A model generated the notes under the pieces. It did no database searches, was not told the origin of the DNA, and saw nothing but the letters and a program-made list of their open reading frames with translations. The position numbers were made by a program, and so were the translations under genes. From contig NZ_BBPQ01000023.1 of NCBI RefSeq assembly GCF_000787855.1, forward strand, positions 56,314-108,437: a stretch of 52,124 bases of DNA. The letters run 5' to 3'. Of this stretch, positions 26,431 through 34,143 are shown piece by piece. The stretch is from Streptacidiphilus anmyonensis. Its GTDB lineage: Bacteria > Actinomycetota > Actinomycetes > Streptomycetales > Streptomycetaceae. How positions within the stretch are numbered: the stretch's first letter is position 1; every line of letters starts with the position of its first letter.

Positions 26431-27033
26431 ATGGGAAAGACATACGAACGCATCGACGGCCGGCTGCGGGAGTTCATCGAGGCGCAGCACATGTTCTTCA
26501 CCGCCACCGCGCCGCTCTCCGGCGACGGCACCGTGAACCTCTCGCCGAAGGGCCTCACCGGCTCGTTCGCGGTGATCGACGAGCAGACCGTGGCCTACCT
26601 CGACTTCGCCGGCAGCAATGCCGAGACCATCGCCCACCTGCGGGAGAACGGCCGGATCACGCTGATGTGGTGCGCCTTCGACGGCCCGCCGAACATCGTG
26701 CGGGTGCACGGGCGCGGCGAGCCCGTCTTCCGTGACGACCCGCGCTGGCCGGAGCTGGTCTCCCACTTCCCCGCGATCGACCCGGCCCCGCACGGCCCGC
26801 GCGCGATCATCATGGTGACCGCAGAACTGGTCCGCGACACCTGCGGCTACGCCGTGCCGTTCATGACCTACGACGAGGACCGGCCGCTGCACCGCTCCCG
26901 CTTCGAGCGGGAGACGGACGAGAGCCTGGACGCGTACTTCCACAAGAAGGAGCACATCGAGCACAGCATCGACGGCCTGCCCGGCCTTCCGCTCCCGCTG
27001 CCGCCGTTGCCGCCGCTGCCCGCCAACGCCTGA
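26431..27033 (+). CDS. Pyridoxamine 5'-phosphate oxidase-fold family protein
   Basis: 200 residues. ATG at 26431; the hexamer CATGAT lies 6 nt upstream, which again suggests a leaderless start. The split-barrel flavin/F420-type fold is seen in MFFTATAPLSGDGTVNLSPK, VAYLDFAGSNAETIAHLREN, RITLMWCAFDGPPNIVRVHG and VRDTCGYAVPFMTY. This sub-family binds FMN, F420 or haem. The reaction and substrate are not evident. The C-terminus ends in an unusual Pro/Leu run (LPLPLPPLPPLP). Confidence 0.87.
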   Translation: MGKTYERIDGRLREFIEAQHMFFTATAPLSGDGTVNLSPKGLTGSFAVIDEQTVAYLDFAGSNAETIAHLRENGRITLMWCAFDGPPNIVRVHGRGEPVFRDDPRWPELVSHFPAIDPAPHGPRAIIMVTAELVRDTCGYAVPFMTYDEDRPLHRSRFERETDESLDAYFHKKEHIEHSIDGLPGLPLPLPPLPPLPANA

Positions 27034-27065
27034 GCGGCCGAGTGCCTGAACGCCTGAATGCCTGC

Positions 27066-27866
27066 CTAGGTCAGGTCCCAGAGCAGGCGGTAGTAGCCGA
27101 TCCGCTCCGGGTCGGGCTCGACGCCGTACGCGTCGAGCAGCGGGCGCTCCCATCCCGGGCCGTAGTTCCACTGGGTGCTCCACGTCGCGATCGCGAGATC
27201 GGCCCAGCGGTCGGCGACGCCGAGCGCACCGAGATCGACGTGCCCGCTGAACCGCCCGTCGTCCCCGACCAGGGTGTTGGGCGCGCAGGCGTCGCCGTGG
27301 CAGACGACGGGGACGTCCACCGGCGGCACGTCCGCGAGGACGTCGAGCGCCTGGTCGAGGGAGCCGAGGCCCAGGTGCTCGCGCGACCACTCCGGCAGCT
27401 CAGCTTCCCCCGCCCCGGCCCGTCCCCGTGCCACGCCGAGCCGCGCCTCGGCGGACCAGTCGAACGGGCACCGCGGCACCGGCAGCGCCTCGTGCAGCAT
27501 CCGCAGCCCGGCCCCGATCGCCCGCACGGCCGCCCCGGGATCGCGCCTCCACCGCTCCTCGACGGCGCTGCGCCCCGGCAGACCGCGCGTCACGATCCAC
27601 GTCCCGGCCTCGTCCGCCCCCTCGCCGACCACCTCCGGAACGGTGACGAACCCGCCCGCCCAGCGCAGCCGCGCCACTTCGGCGGACAATTCGACGCCGC
27701 TGCCGACGGGGGCCCACTTCACGAACTCCCGCGTGTGGCCTGTGCCGACCTGGAACGTCAGCCCGCCCGCCTCGTTCCGCCACACGGCCCGCACAGGGCG
27801 TCCGGCGGCGAGCTCGACGACGAACTCCGGTACCTCGACGGGCTCCTGGGGAAACGTGGCAACCAT
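27066..27866 (-). CDS. Aminoglycoside 3'-phosphotransferase (APH(3')) family protein
   Basis: 266 residues, the normal length for APH(3'). ATG at 27864-27866. Diagnostic motifs: FVKWAP (nucleotide-binding Lys), catalytic VVCHGDACAPNTLVGDDGRF with Asp and Asn in place, and HVDLGALGVADRWADLAIAT, followed by the C-terminal helix ending YYRLLWDLT. Family members transfer phosphate to the 3'-OH of aminoglycosides, and Streptomyces chromosomes often encode silent or housekeeping homologues. It may give low-level aminoglycoside resistance; the sequence cannot show substrate range. It sits beside a GNAT gene on the same strand (25-nt gap), and the two may be co-transcribed. Confidence 0.9.
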   Translation of the reverse strand: MVATFPQEPVEVPEFVVELAAGRPVRAVWRNEAGGLTFQVGTGHTREFVKWAPVGSGVELSAEVARLRWAGGFVTVPEVVGEGADEAGTWIVTRGLPGRSAVEERWRRDPGAAVRAIGAGLRMLHEALPVPRCPFDWSAEARLGVARGRAGAGEAELPEWSREHLGLGSLDQALDVLADVPPVDVPVVCHGDACAPNTLVGDDGRFSGHVDLGALGVADRWADLAIATWSTQWNYGPGWERPLLDAYGVEPDPERIGYYRLLWDLT

Positions 27867-27891
27867 TCCGGCATTCTGTGCGGGGGCGCCG

Positions 27892-28485
27892 TCAGTCGGC
27901 CAACGCTTTTTCAGCCGCACACCGCGCGTGGATGTGCGCGTCGTGCCGACCGTCCGCGTGCAGCCACACGCTCCGGCGGACACCCTCCAGCGAGAACCCG
28001 CACTTCTCGGCGACACGGCAGGACGCCGTGTTGGCCACGGCGTGCCCGAGCTCGAGCCGCTGGAACCCCGCGTCGAAGGCCCACGCCGCCATCGCCTCAA
28101 CAGCGCGCGGTCCGACCCCCCTCCCCCGCGCGGCCGGAACGGTCCAGTACGCGACGTGCGCCGTGCCGTCCGCGAAGTTCAACCCCTTCAACGCGGCGCG
28201 GCCGAGCAGACCGTCGCTCCCGGCGTCGACCACCGCCCAGCTCGCCTCGCTCTCGGCCGCCCAACCACCGCGCCAGCCGGCGACCCACTCCGCCGCCTCG
28301 GCGACGGAGTCCGCCCGCCGCACATGCCACCGCTGGATCTCGGGATCCTCGTACGCGGCCCTCACCGCCGGGGCGTCATCAACCGTCCACGGCCGCAGCA
28401 GCAGGCCGCCTTCGGCCACGAGTGTCGGCTGCTCCCGGGACGCGAGGGAACCAGGCTGCACGGTGGGCGCGACGAGAGTGGGCAC
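27892..28485 (-). CDS. GNAT family N-acetyltransferase
   Basis: 197 residues, GTG start at 28483-28485 with GATAAT seven nt upstream (possible leaderless promoter). RimJ/RimL-like pattern: LLLRPWTVDDAPAVRAAYED at the N-terminus, the acetyl-CoA loop VPAARGRGVGPRAVEAMAAW (R-G-x-G-x-G/A type), and RLELGHAVANTASCRVAEKC followed by GFSLEGVRR. Such enzymes acetylate protein N-termini or small amines. It is 25 bases upstream of the APH(3')-like gene, so both may modify small molecules. No substrate can be inferred. Confidence 0.9.
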   Translation of the reverse strand: MPTLVAPTVQPGSLASREQPTLVAEGGLLLRPWTVDDAPAVRAAYEDPEIQRWHVRRADSVAEAAEWVAGWRGGWAAESEASWAVVDAGSDGLLGRAALKGLNFADGTAHVAYWTVPAARGRGVGPRAVEAMAAWAFDAGFQRLELGHAVANTASCRVAEKCGFSLEGVRRSVWLHADGRHDAHIHARCAAEKALAD

Positions 28486-28659
28486 GCGCCGGATTATCCA
28501 AGCTCAGAGCCTTGGTGCGCCAGGCTCCGGTTCGCCCTGCGCCGGGTGCGGGAAAGTCGGCCGGAGTCCACTTGCCCTGTCGTGGCGCAGCCCAGGCGGT
28601 TCTCCGTTCCCGGCGGTCTGGCAGCCGGTGGCCTCATCCGGGAGGATCGGAGTGGACTG

Positions 28660-29010
28660 ATGAGTCAGCCGGTACCGGACGGGGCGGAGCTCATCCCCCG
28701 ACCCACGAAGTCCCCTGCCGCCCTCAAGGCTGCGCTCGCCGTCGTCGCCGCAGACCAACTGCCCGAGATGGTGGAAGGGCAGACCAAGGCCATGGCCGAG
28801 GCCATCACCACCGGGGGCATCGCTCCCATCCAGGCGTTCGTCGCCCACTGGGCCGCGGTGGTGGAAATCGAACGCCGCCCGGAAACGGCGAGGGCGTACC
28901 ACCGAGCGGACTACCTTGCCAACCACGGCGAGACCGTCGGCGAATGCCGGAGGCACGCCGTCGTCCTGGCTGAGATCTACCGATCCGCCTTCGCAGCGGT
29001 GAACGGGTGA
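28660..29010 (+). CDS. DUF6247 family protein
   Basis: 116 residues; the ATG at 28660 is preceded by a GGAG 8 nt away. The core reads SPAALKAALAVVAADQLPEM, IAPIQAFVAHWAAVVEIERR and ECRRHAVVLAEIYRSAF, the pattern I associate with DUF6247, a small alpha-helical protein usually encoded just upstream of a toxin-like or uncharacterised small protein in actinomycetes. Its stop overlaps the start of the next frame by 4 nt, the coupling seen in two-gene toxin-antitoxin-like units. The partner here appears truncated. Function is not established. Confidence 0.68.
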   Translation: MSQPVPDGAELIPRPTKSPAALKAALAVVAADQLPEMVEGQTKAMAEAITTGGIAPIQAFVAHWAAVVEIERRPETARAYHRADYLANHGETVGECRRHAVVLAEIYRSAFAAVNG

Positions 29011-29159
29011 GCTGGAGCTGGGAGTACCTGCCGAGCCAGGAGTACGTCACCGAGGGCGCGCCTCAGGATTTCCTCACGGCGGTCGCAGGCAAGGCCGAGG
29101 AACTGGTGCGGGCGGCCGAAGCCTTGTACCTGGACGGGACTACCTCCTCGGGGCGCTGA
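29007..29159 (+). pseudogene. Truncated partner of the DUF6247 gene
   Basis: A 50-residue reading frame begins at GTG 29007, overlapping the DUF6247 stop (GTGA). Its start MSWSWEYLPSQEYV resembles small proteins normally encoded downstream of DUF6247 genes, about 85-90 residues long with a beta-sheet C-terminus. Here the frame ends early after ALYLDGTTSSGR, where unrelated sequence begins. It therefore looks like the N-terminal half of a partner gene cut by a rearrangement. Confidence 0.5.
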
Positions 29160-29350
29160 AGCGGAAGGGCCGCCCAGTACCAAGCGCGTGCGGCACCGGC
29201 GCGCTCCAGGTCGTTGCCCTTGCGCAGGTATCGCTGTATGGATACGGCCCCGAAACGACGGACAGCCTCGCCCGGACCACCTCGTCCAGGCACTGGCGGA
29301 AGGCCTCGCTCCCGTCCTGGCTCCGCTCGGGCAACGGTGGGAAGCCCCGG
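29145..29350 (-). pseudogene. Possible remnant of a HEAT-like or immunity-type gene
   Basis: On the minus strand two frames together read like one degraded protein: SEAFRQCLDEVVRA in one frame, then AVSIQRYLRKGNDLERAGAA and RAWYWAALPLQRPEE in another. This resembles actinomycete HEAT-type repeat proteins. One frameshift near 29280 and the lack of start or stop suggest a relic. It abuts the truncated DUF6247 partner. The match is from memory, so confidence is low. Confidence 0.3.
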
Positions 29351-29449
29351 AGCGCTCCCTCGTCATTCCCCTCGGCGCCGTTACCCTGACCCACAGCCAC
29401 GTCCCCACCCCAGTCGCGAACCCGCCCGGCAGCCTGTTCGGCGGCCACT

Positions 29450-29502
29450 CCCTCACGGATCTGCGGGGGAAGATCGTGGTACTCGACTTCTGGACCTTCT
29501 GC
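29450..29502 (+). repeat. 53-bp direct repeat, left copy
   Basis: Matches 32369-32421 with one mismatch; the last 47 bases (29456-29502) are identical. It could encode DLRGKIVVLDFWTFC, the thioredoxin segment found in the NHL gene, but here it stops after CH. It is thus a detached fragment of that coding region. Confidence 0.92.
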
Positions 29503-29522
29503 CACTGAACTCGGCCGTCCCG

Positions 29523-29558
29523 AGCCGGGCAGGGGCGGATGATCCGCCCTGCCCGGCT
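29523..29558 (-). terminator. Hairpin downstream of the secreted Ig-like gene
   Basis: A 16-bp stem (AGCCGGGCAGGG.. and ..CCCTGCCCGGCT) with one bulged G and a 3-nt loop, 18 bases beyond the stop of the minus-strand gene. Confidence 0.75.
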
Positions 29559-29575
29559 GTTGCTTACGCGGTACG

Positions 29576-32143
29576 TCAGGTCCGGACGGTGAAGTACTGC
29601 CAGGCACCGTTGGTGCTGAGGTTGGCGTTGTCGGTGGCACTGTGCACGTAGTGGGCCGAGAAGCGGTAGAGATGGCCGGTGGCACCCGGCAGGGTGAGCG
29701 TGCCGCCTGTGACACTCGACGGACTGAGCTTCTGGCACGAGGTGGTGATGACGGCGTGCCAGGCGGACGAGTAGTACTCCTGCACCTGGAAGTAGACGCA
29801 CTCGCCGTACTTGTTCGGAGCCACGTCCGCGGCGATCGCGGGCCGGGTGGTGTGGTGGTACACCCGGTACAGGGTCGTGCCGTCGTGGGTGCTCGTGTAG
29901 TACCCGCTCTGCGACTCGCCGACATACGCGTAGGCGTACACCCCCGTGGACGCCGTCGCGGGCGCGTAGCGGTAGTCGCCCGGGAACGAGACGGAGAACG
30001 TCGTGCGGCGGGTGACCTTGTAGCTCGCCGTCAGATTGCCCCGGGTGTCCGCGATACCCGTCTTGACCAGGACCTTGCTACCGCCGTAGGGCTGCGCGTA
30101 GATCGACACCGTACGGCCGTTGTAGGTGGTGCCGAGGTGTGCGGTCACGGTCGCCGCAGCACCGTAGGCGTACGTGCCCGCGTTGGTCGCGATGGAGGCC
30201 GCGGTCGCGGCGCGCGAGACCTGCACCGTGACGGACGCGGTCACCCCCAGGTGGGTCGCGTCACCGGGGTAGACCACCGTGTAGACGTTGGGGCCGCCGA
30301 TCTGCGGGGTGTCCTGGAAGGACAGCGAGCCGTCAGCCGCCACCGCGGCCGTGCCGAGGCTGTACCCGTTCGGGTGGGCCAGGTCGGTCTTGGTGATCTG
30401 GACGTTCACACCCGCCGTGTACGGCTCGTACGGATCGGCGGTCAGGTTCGCGCTGACCGTGAGCCCTGCGCCGCGGTTCACGGCGGACGGCGCGTGGAAG
30501 GTCAGACCTGGCGCGTCCGGGCTGAAGTTCAAAAACCCCGACGACTCCGTCGGCGCGAGGGTGTCGGACCCCGCGAAGGCCACGTCGTAGCGGAAGTGAA
30601 GGCCCGGGCCCGGGACGTCAGTGACACTGAACGAGTGGCTGACCGGGTCGACGGTGGCGGCGGGCAGAGCCACGGACTGCTGGGTGTCGGTGTTGACACG
30701 GGTCACGGCGACGGTGGTGCCCGGAGGGATGATCCCCTGCCCCAGCTCGGTGTAGATCACACCGGTGAAGGCGACGCCGGACGGGGTGGCCTTGCTGAAC
30801 GACGGGTTGGTGATGGTGGTGCTCAGCTTCGCGACGTCCAGCGTGAGGGACGTCGTCGCGGGCCGGTGCGTCGCGTCGCCCGCATAACTGACCTGGTAGG
30901 TGTACGTTCCGACCGCGCCGACGGTGTCGTTGACCGAGAAGGTGCCGTCCGCGCCCAGCGTCGTGTCCGGCAGCGCCGAACCGTTCCGCGTCACCTGGAG
31001 CGCGGCCCCCGCCGGGATCGCGCCCTTCGTCGCCAGCGTTCCGGGGAGCGTGAACTGCTGCGTGGGGACGGGCATCGCCGACGGGTACGCCAGGCTGAGC
31101 GAGGTGTCGGTCAGCCGGGGGTTGCTCAGGATGTTGAGCGTGAGGGCGCCGGCGGCGTCCTTGGTCACGGCGTAGAGGGACAGGCCGTCCGCACCCCAGG
31201 CGAGTCCGTCGGGCGCCAGAGTGCTCGGGGCGAAGCCGACGCTGCCCATCGGCTGGTTGCCGCTGTGCGTGACCCACACGTCCGAACCGGAGGTGATGTC
31301 ACTCCCGGTGGCGATGGTTCCGTCGGACGCCAAGGAGACGGCGTCCGGACCGTAGGTCGAGCCTCCGGCGTAGCCGCCCGGCGAAGCGGACATGAGGGTC
31401 CTCGTCAGGAAGGATCCGACCTGGAACTGCTGCGGCGCGGCCAGCAGTACCCGGCTCCCGTCAGCCGTGACGGCCAGGGAGGCCGCCGTACCGCCGTAGA
31501 CCAAGGTGTCTGCGAGCGTGCGGGGCGCTGCGCCGGTGACGTCGAACGTGGCCACATGGCTGAGGTTCTGGTCGGGCTCCTCAGCGGCGAGAACACCGCC
31601 GCCGGTCGCGAGGAGCGGCGACTGGCTCCAGTGCGACATGGCCGGCTCGGGCGTCGCGACGGGCGCCGCCGCGCTGGTGTCGACCTGACCGATGCCGCTG
31701 GGTCCGCCGACCGGGCCGTACCCGTACCAGACGGTACTGCCGACGACAGCCACGGACGCCGGGGCGCTGCCCGTGCCGGTCGAATACCGCGCGGCCTCCG
31801 TGAGCGTTGACGTGTCGATCGCCGCAACGGCGTCCCCGTCGGCCAGCGCCGCGTACAACCGGCTGCCGTCGGCGGAGAGCGCCAGGCCGGTCGCCCCGGC
31901 CTCGTTCGGGATCGTGGCTACCTGGTTCCCGGACAGGTCGGTCACGAGGATGGACACGCTCCCCGCGCCTTGGCTGAAGAAGAGATGCTGGTGAGCGGCG
32001 TCGACCACCATGTGGGAGTAGGCCGACAACGCGAGTGCGGTCGAGGTGTCGGCGTGCGCCGCGGTGGCGGGGATCCCGAGGGTCGTGACGGTTCCGGCGA
32101 CAACGGACACCAGCGTCGCGAGGGAAACCTTCCGGAGGCGCAT
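29576..32143 (-). CDS. Secreted propeller/Ig-like repeat protein with C-terminal beta module
   Basis: 855 residues from ATG 32141-32143, with AGGAG 4 nt upstream. Signal peptide to about residue 31 (ATAAHADTST). Residues about 32-375 resemble a YVTN-like propeller (SADGSRLYAALADGDAVAAI). Three to four bacterial Ig-like repeats follow (about 375-665), with the phrase VSYAGDATHRPATTSLTLDV. The last about 190 residues (YNGRTVSIYAQPYG, then WQYFTVRT) are paralogous to most of the small secreted protein at 39.5 kb (SNRTVSIYRSPVG, then WHYFKTVK). The whole gene lies between two copies of a 53-bp repeat, the right copy being inside the thioredoxin/NHL gene. No enzymatic motif was seen; likely an extracellular structural or binding protein. 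Confidence 0.83.
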   Translation of the reverse strand: MRLRKVSLATLVSVVAGTVTTLGIPATAAHADTSTALALSAYSHMVVDAAHQHLFFSQGAGSVSILVTDLSGNQVATIPNEAGATGLALSADGSRLYAALADGDAVAAIDTSTLTEAARYSTGTGSAPASVAVVGSTVWYGYGPVGGPSGIGQVDTSAAAPVATPEPAMSHWSQSPLLATGGGVLAAEEPDQNLSHVATFDVTGAAPRTLADTLVYGGTAASLAVTADGSRVLLAAPQQFQVGSFLTRTLMSASPGGYAGGSTYGPDAVSLASDGTIATGSDITSGSDVWVTHSGNQPMGSVGFAPSTLAPDGLAWGADGLSLYAVTKDAAGALTLNILSNPRLTDTSLSLAYPSAMPVPTQQFTLPGTLATKGAIPAGAALQVTRNGSALPDTTLGADGTFSVNDTVGAVGTYTYQVSYAGDATHRPATTSLTLDVAKLSTTITNPSFSKATPSGVAFTGVIYTELGQGIIPPGTTVAVTRVNTDTQQSVALPAATVDPVSHSFSVTDVPGPGLHFRYDVAFAGSDTLAPTESSGFLNFSPDAPGLTFHAPSAVNRGAGLTVSANLTADPYEPYTAGVNVQITKTDLAHPNGYSLGTAAVAADGSLSFQDTPQIGGPNVYTVVYPGDATHLGVTASVTVQVSRAATAASIATNAGTYAYGAAATVTAHLGTTYNGRTVSIYAQPYGGSKVLVKTGIADTRGNLTASYKVTRRTTFSVSFPGDYRYAPATASTGVYAYAYVGESQSGYYTSTHDGTTLYRVYHHTTRPAIAADVAPNKYGECVYFQVQEYYSSAWHAVITTSCQKLSPSSVTGGTLTLPGATGHLYRFSAHYVHSATDNANLSTNGAWQYFTVRT

Positions 32144-32289
32144 GGGGCTCCTGGGGGCGTGGTGAGAAACGAGCAGGCGGAGACTAGCGCAGCCCCTGCA
32201 CTGGTCGGCGCCCGCCCCGATACGTCCCGTCAGGTCCTCTTCATGCATGCCCGGAATGCGCGCGCAGCCCGATGCGGTTGGATGCAGGT

Positions 32290-34125
32290 ATGGCTTCACG
32301 TGCACGCGTCCGCGCTCCCCAGCTGGTCGGCAAGGGTGGATGGCTCAACACCGGCGGCAAGGATCTGACCCTCGCGGATCTGCGGGGGAAGATCGTGGTA
32401 CTCGACTTCTGGACCTTCTGCTGCATCAACTGTCTGCATGTCCTCGACGAGCTCCGGGAGCTCGAGGAGGCGCATCGGGAGACGTTGGTGATCGTCGGGG
32501 TGCACTCGCCGAAGTTCGTGCACGAGGCCGAGCATCAGGCCGTGGTGGACGCCGTGGCGCGGTACGAGGTGGAGCACCCCGTGCTGGACGATCCCGAGCT
32601 GGCCACGTGGAAGCAGTACGCGGTCCGGGCCTGGCCGACGCTCGTGGTGATCGACCCCGAGGGGTACGTCGTGGCGCAGCATGCCGGGGAGGGGCATGCG
32701 CACGCGATCGCCGCGCTGGTGGCGGAGCTGGAGGCGGAGCACGAGGCGAAGGGGACGCTCCGGCGCGGGGACGGGCCGTACGTGGCGCCGGAGGCGGTGC
32801 CCGGGGTGCTGAAGTTCCCCGGGAAGGCGGTCGCGCTGCCCGACGGCGGGTACCTGGTGGCGGACTCCGGGCACCACAGCCTGGTCGAGCTGGCCGCGGA
32901 CGGGGAGACCGTCGTGCGGCGGATCGGCAGCGGGGAGCGCGGGTTCACGGACGGGAAGGCCGAGGCCGCCCGGTTCAGTGAACCGCAGGGCCTGGCGCTG
33001 GTCGAGGGCGGAAGCGACGGCCGGGCGTACGACGTCGTGGTGGCCGACACGGTCAACCACGCGTTGCGCGGGGTGAACCTGGCGACCGGCGAGGTGACCA
33101 CGCTGGCCGGGACGGGGCGGCAGTGGTGGCAGAACTCCGCCACCAGCGGTCCGGCCCGGGACGTGGACCTGTCGTCACCGTGGGATGTGGCGTGGTTCGA
33201 CGGCCGGGTGTGGATCGCGATGGCCGGGACGCACCAGCTGTGGAGCTACGACCCGGACGCCGACACCGTCCAGGTCGAGGCCGGGACGACGAACGAGGGG
33301 CTGGTCGACGGTCCCGCCGCCGAGGCGTGGTTCGCGCAGCCGTCCGGGCTCGCGGTCGCCGCGGACGGGAGCCGGCTGTGGGTGGCCGACTCCGAGACCT
33401 CCGCCGTGCGGTACGTGGCGGCCGGGACGCACGAGGTGCGGACCGCCGTCGGGACCGGGCTGTTCGACTTCGGGCACCGGGACGGCGATGCCGCGCAGGC
33501 GCTGCTCCAGCACCCGCTCGGGGTGACCGTCCTGCCCGACGGATCGGTCGCGATCGCGGACACCTACAACCACGCGCTGCGCCGCTTCGATCCGGAGACC
33601 GGCGAGGTCAGCACGCTCGCCACCGACCTGCGGGAGCCGTCCGGGGCGGTGGTGGACGGGGACGAGATCGTGGTGGTCGAGTCCGCCCGCCACCGGCTGA
33701 CCCGGCTGCGGCTGCCGGAGGAGGCGGTGCAGGTGGAGGCCGCCGCGCACCGGACGCAGCGGCCCGCGACCGAGATCGCGGGCGGCACGCTCGCGCTGGA
33801 CGTCGTCTTCACCCCGCCGGCCGGGCAGAAGCTGGACGAGACCTACGGTCCCGCCACCCGCCTGCTGGTCAGCTCCACACCGCCGGAGCTGATCCTCGTG
33901 GGCGCCGGCCCGGACACCGCACTGCGGCGCGAGCTGACCCTGAACCCGGACGTCAGCGAGGGCGTGCTGCACGTCTCGGCCATGGCCGCTTCCTGCGACG
34001 CGGACCCGGCGATCGAGTTCCCGACCTGCCACGTGCACCAGCAGGACTGGGGCGTGCCGGTCCGCGTCACCGCGCAGGGGACGGACCGGCTCGCCCTGGT
34101 GCTGGCCGGGATGGACCAGCAGTAG
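32290..34125 (+). CDS. Thioredoxin-like / NHL-repeat protein (NHLRC2-like)
   Basis: 611 residues. The ATG at 32290 is most likely, with an in-frame ATG at 32272 as the alternative; neither has a strong ribosome site. The thioredoxin-like domain (about 10-155) has the active-site CINC (Cys45-Cys48) within WTFCCINCLHVLDEL, and the cis-Pro region VRAWPTLVVIDPEG. NHL beta-propeller repeats (about 170-480) include LPDGGYLVADSGHHSLVEL, VADTVNHALRGVNL and IADTYNHALRRFDP. A beta-sandwich tail follows (about 490-611). The layout matches NHLRC2-type proteins, implicated in redox or stress tolerance. It is cytosolic, with no signal peptide. Bases 32369-32421 near its 5' end are the right copy of the 53-bp repeat. 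Confidence 0.9.
   Translation: MASRARVRAPQLVGKGGWLNTGGKDLTLADLRGKIVVLDFWTFCCINCLHVLDELRELEEAHRETLVIVGVHSPKFVHEAEHQAVVDAVARYEVEHPVLDDPELATWKQYAVRAWPTLVVIDPEGYVVAQHAGEGHAHAIAALVAELEAEHEAKGTLRRGDGPYVAPEAVPGVLKFPGKAVALPDGGYLVADSGHHSLVELAADGETVVRRIGSGERGFTDGKAEAARFSEPQGLALVEGGSDGRAYDVVVADTVNHALRGVNLATGEVTTLAGTGRQWWQNSATSGPARDVDLSSPWDVAWFDGRVWIAMAGTHQLWSYDPDADTVQVEAGTTNEGLVDGPAAEAWFAQPSGLAVAADGSRLWVADSETSAVRYVAAGTHEVRTAVGTGLFDFGHRDGDAAQALLQHPLGVTVLPDGSVAIADTYNHALRRFDPETGEVSTLATDLREPSGAVVDGDEIVVVESARHRLTRLRLPEEAVQVEAAAHRTQRPATEIAGGTLALDVVFTPPAGQKLDETYGPATRLLVSSTPPELILVGAGPDTALRRELTLNPDVSEGVLHVSAMAASCDADPAIEFPTCHVHQQDWGVPVRVTAQGTDRLALVLAGMDQQ
32369..32421 (+). repeat. 53-bp direct repeat, right copy (inside thioredoxin/NHL gene)
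   Basis: This copy is in frame in an intact gene and encodes TLADLRGKIVVLDFWTFC, so it is probably the original. The left copy lies 2.9 kb away in the same orientation. Confidence 0.92.
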
Positions 34126-34143
34126 CGCGAGCCGCGGCCGGCC

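Noticed and set aside
25194-28485. Aminoglycoside resistance island
   Set aside because: Two APH-fold proteins and a GNAT are present, but they are separate, lack mobile elements and match chromosomal families of unknown substrate.
29456-32421. The direct repeats as ends of an insertion sequence
   Set aside because: There is no transposase, no terminal inverted repeats, and one repeat copy is part of a functional gene.
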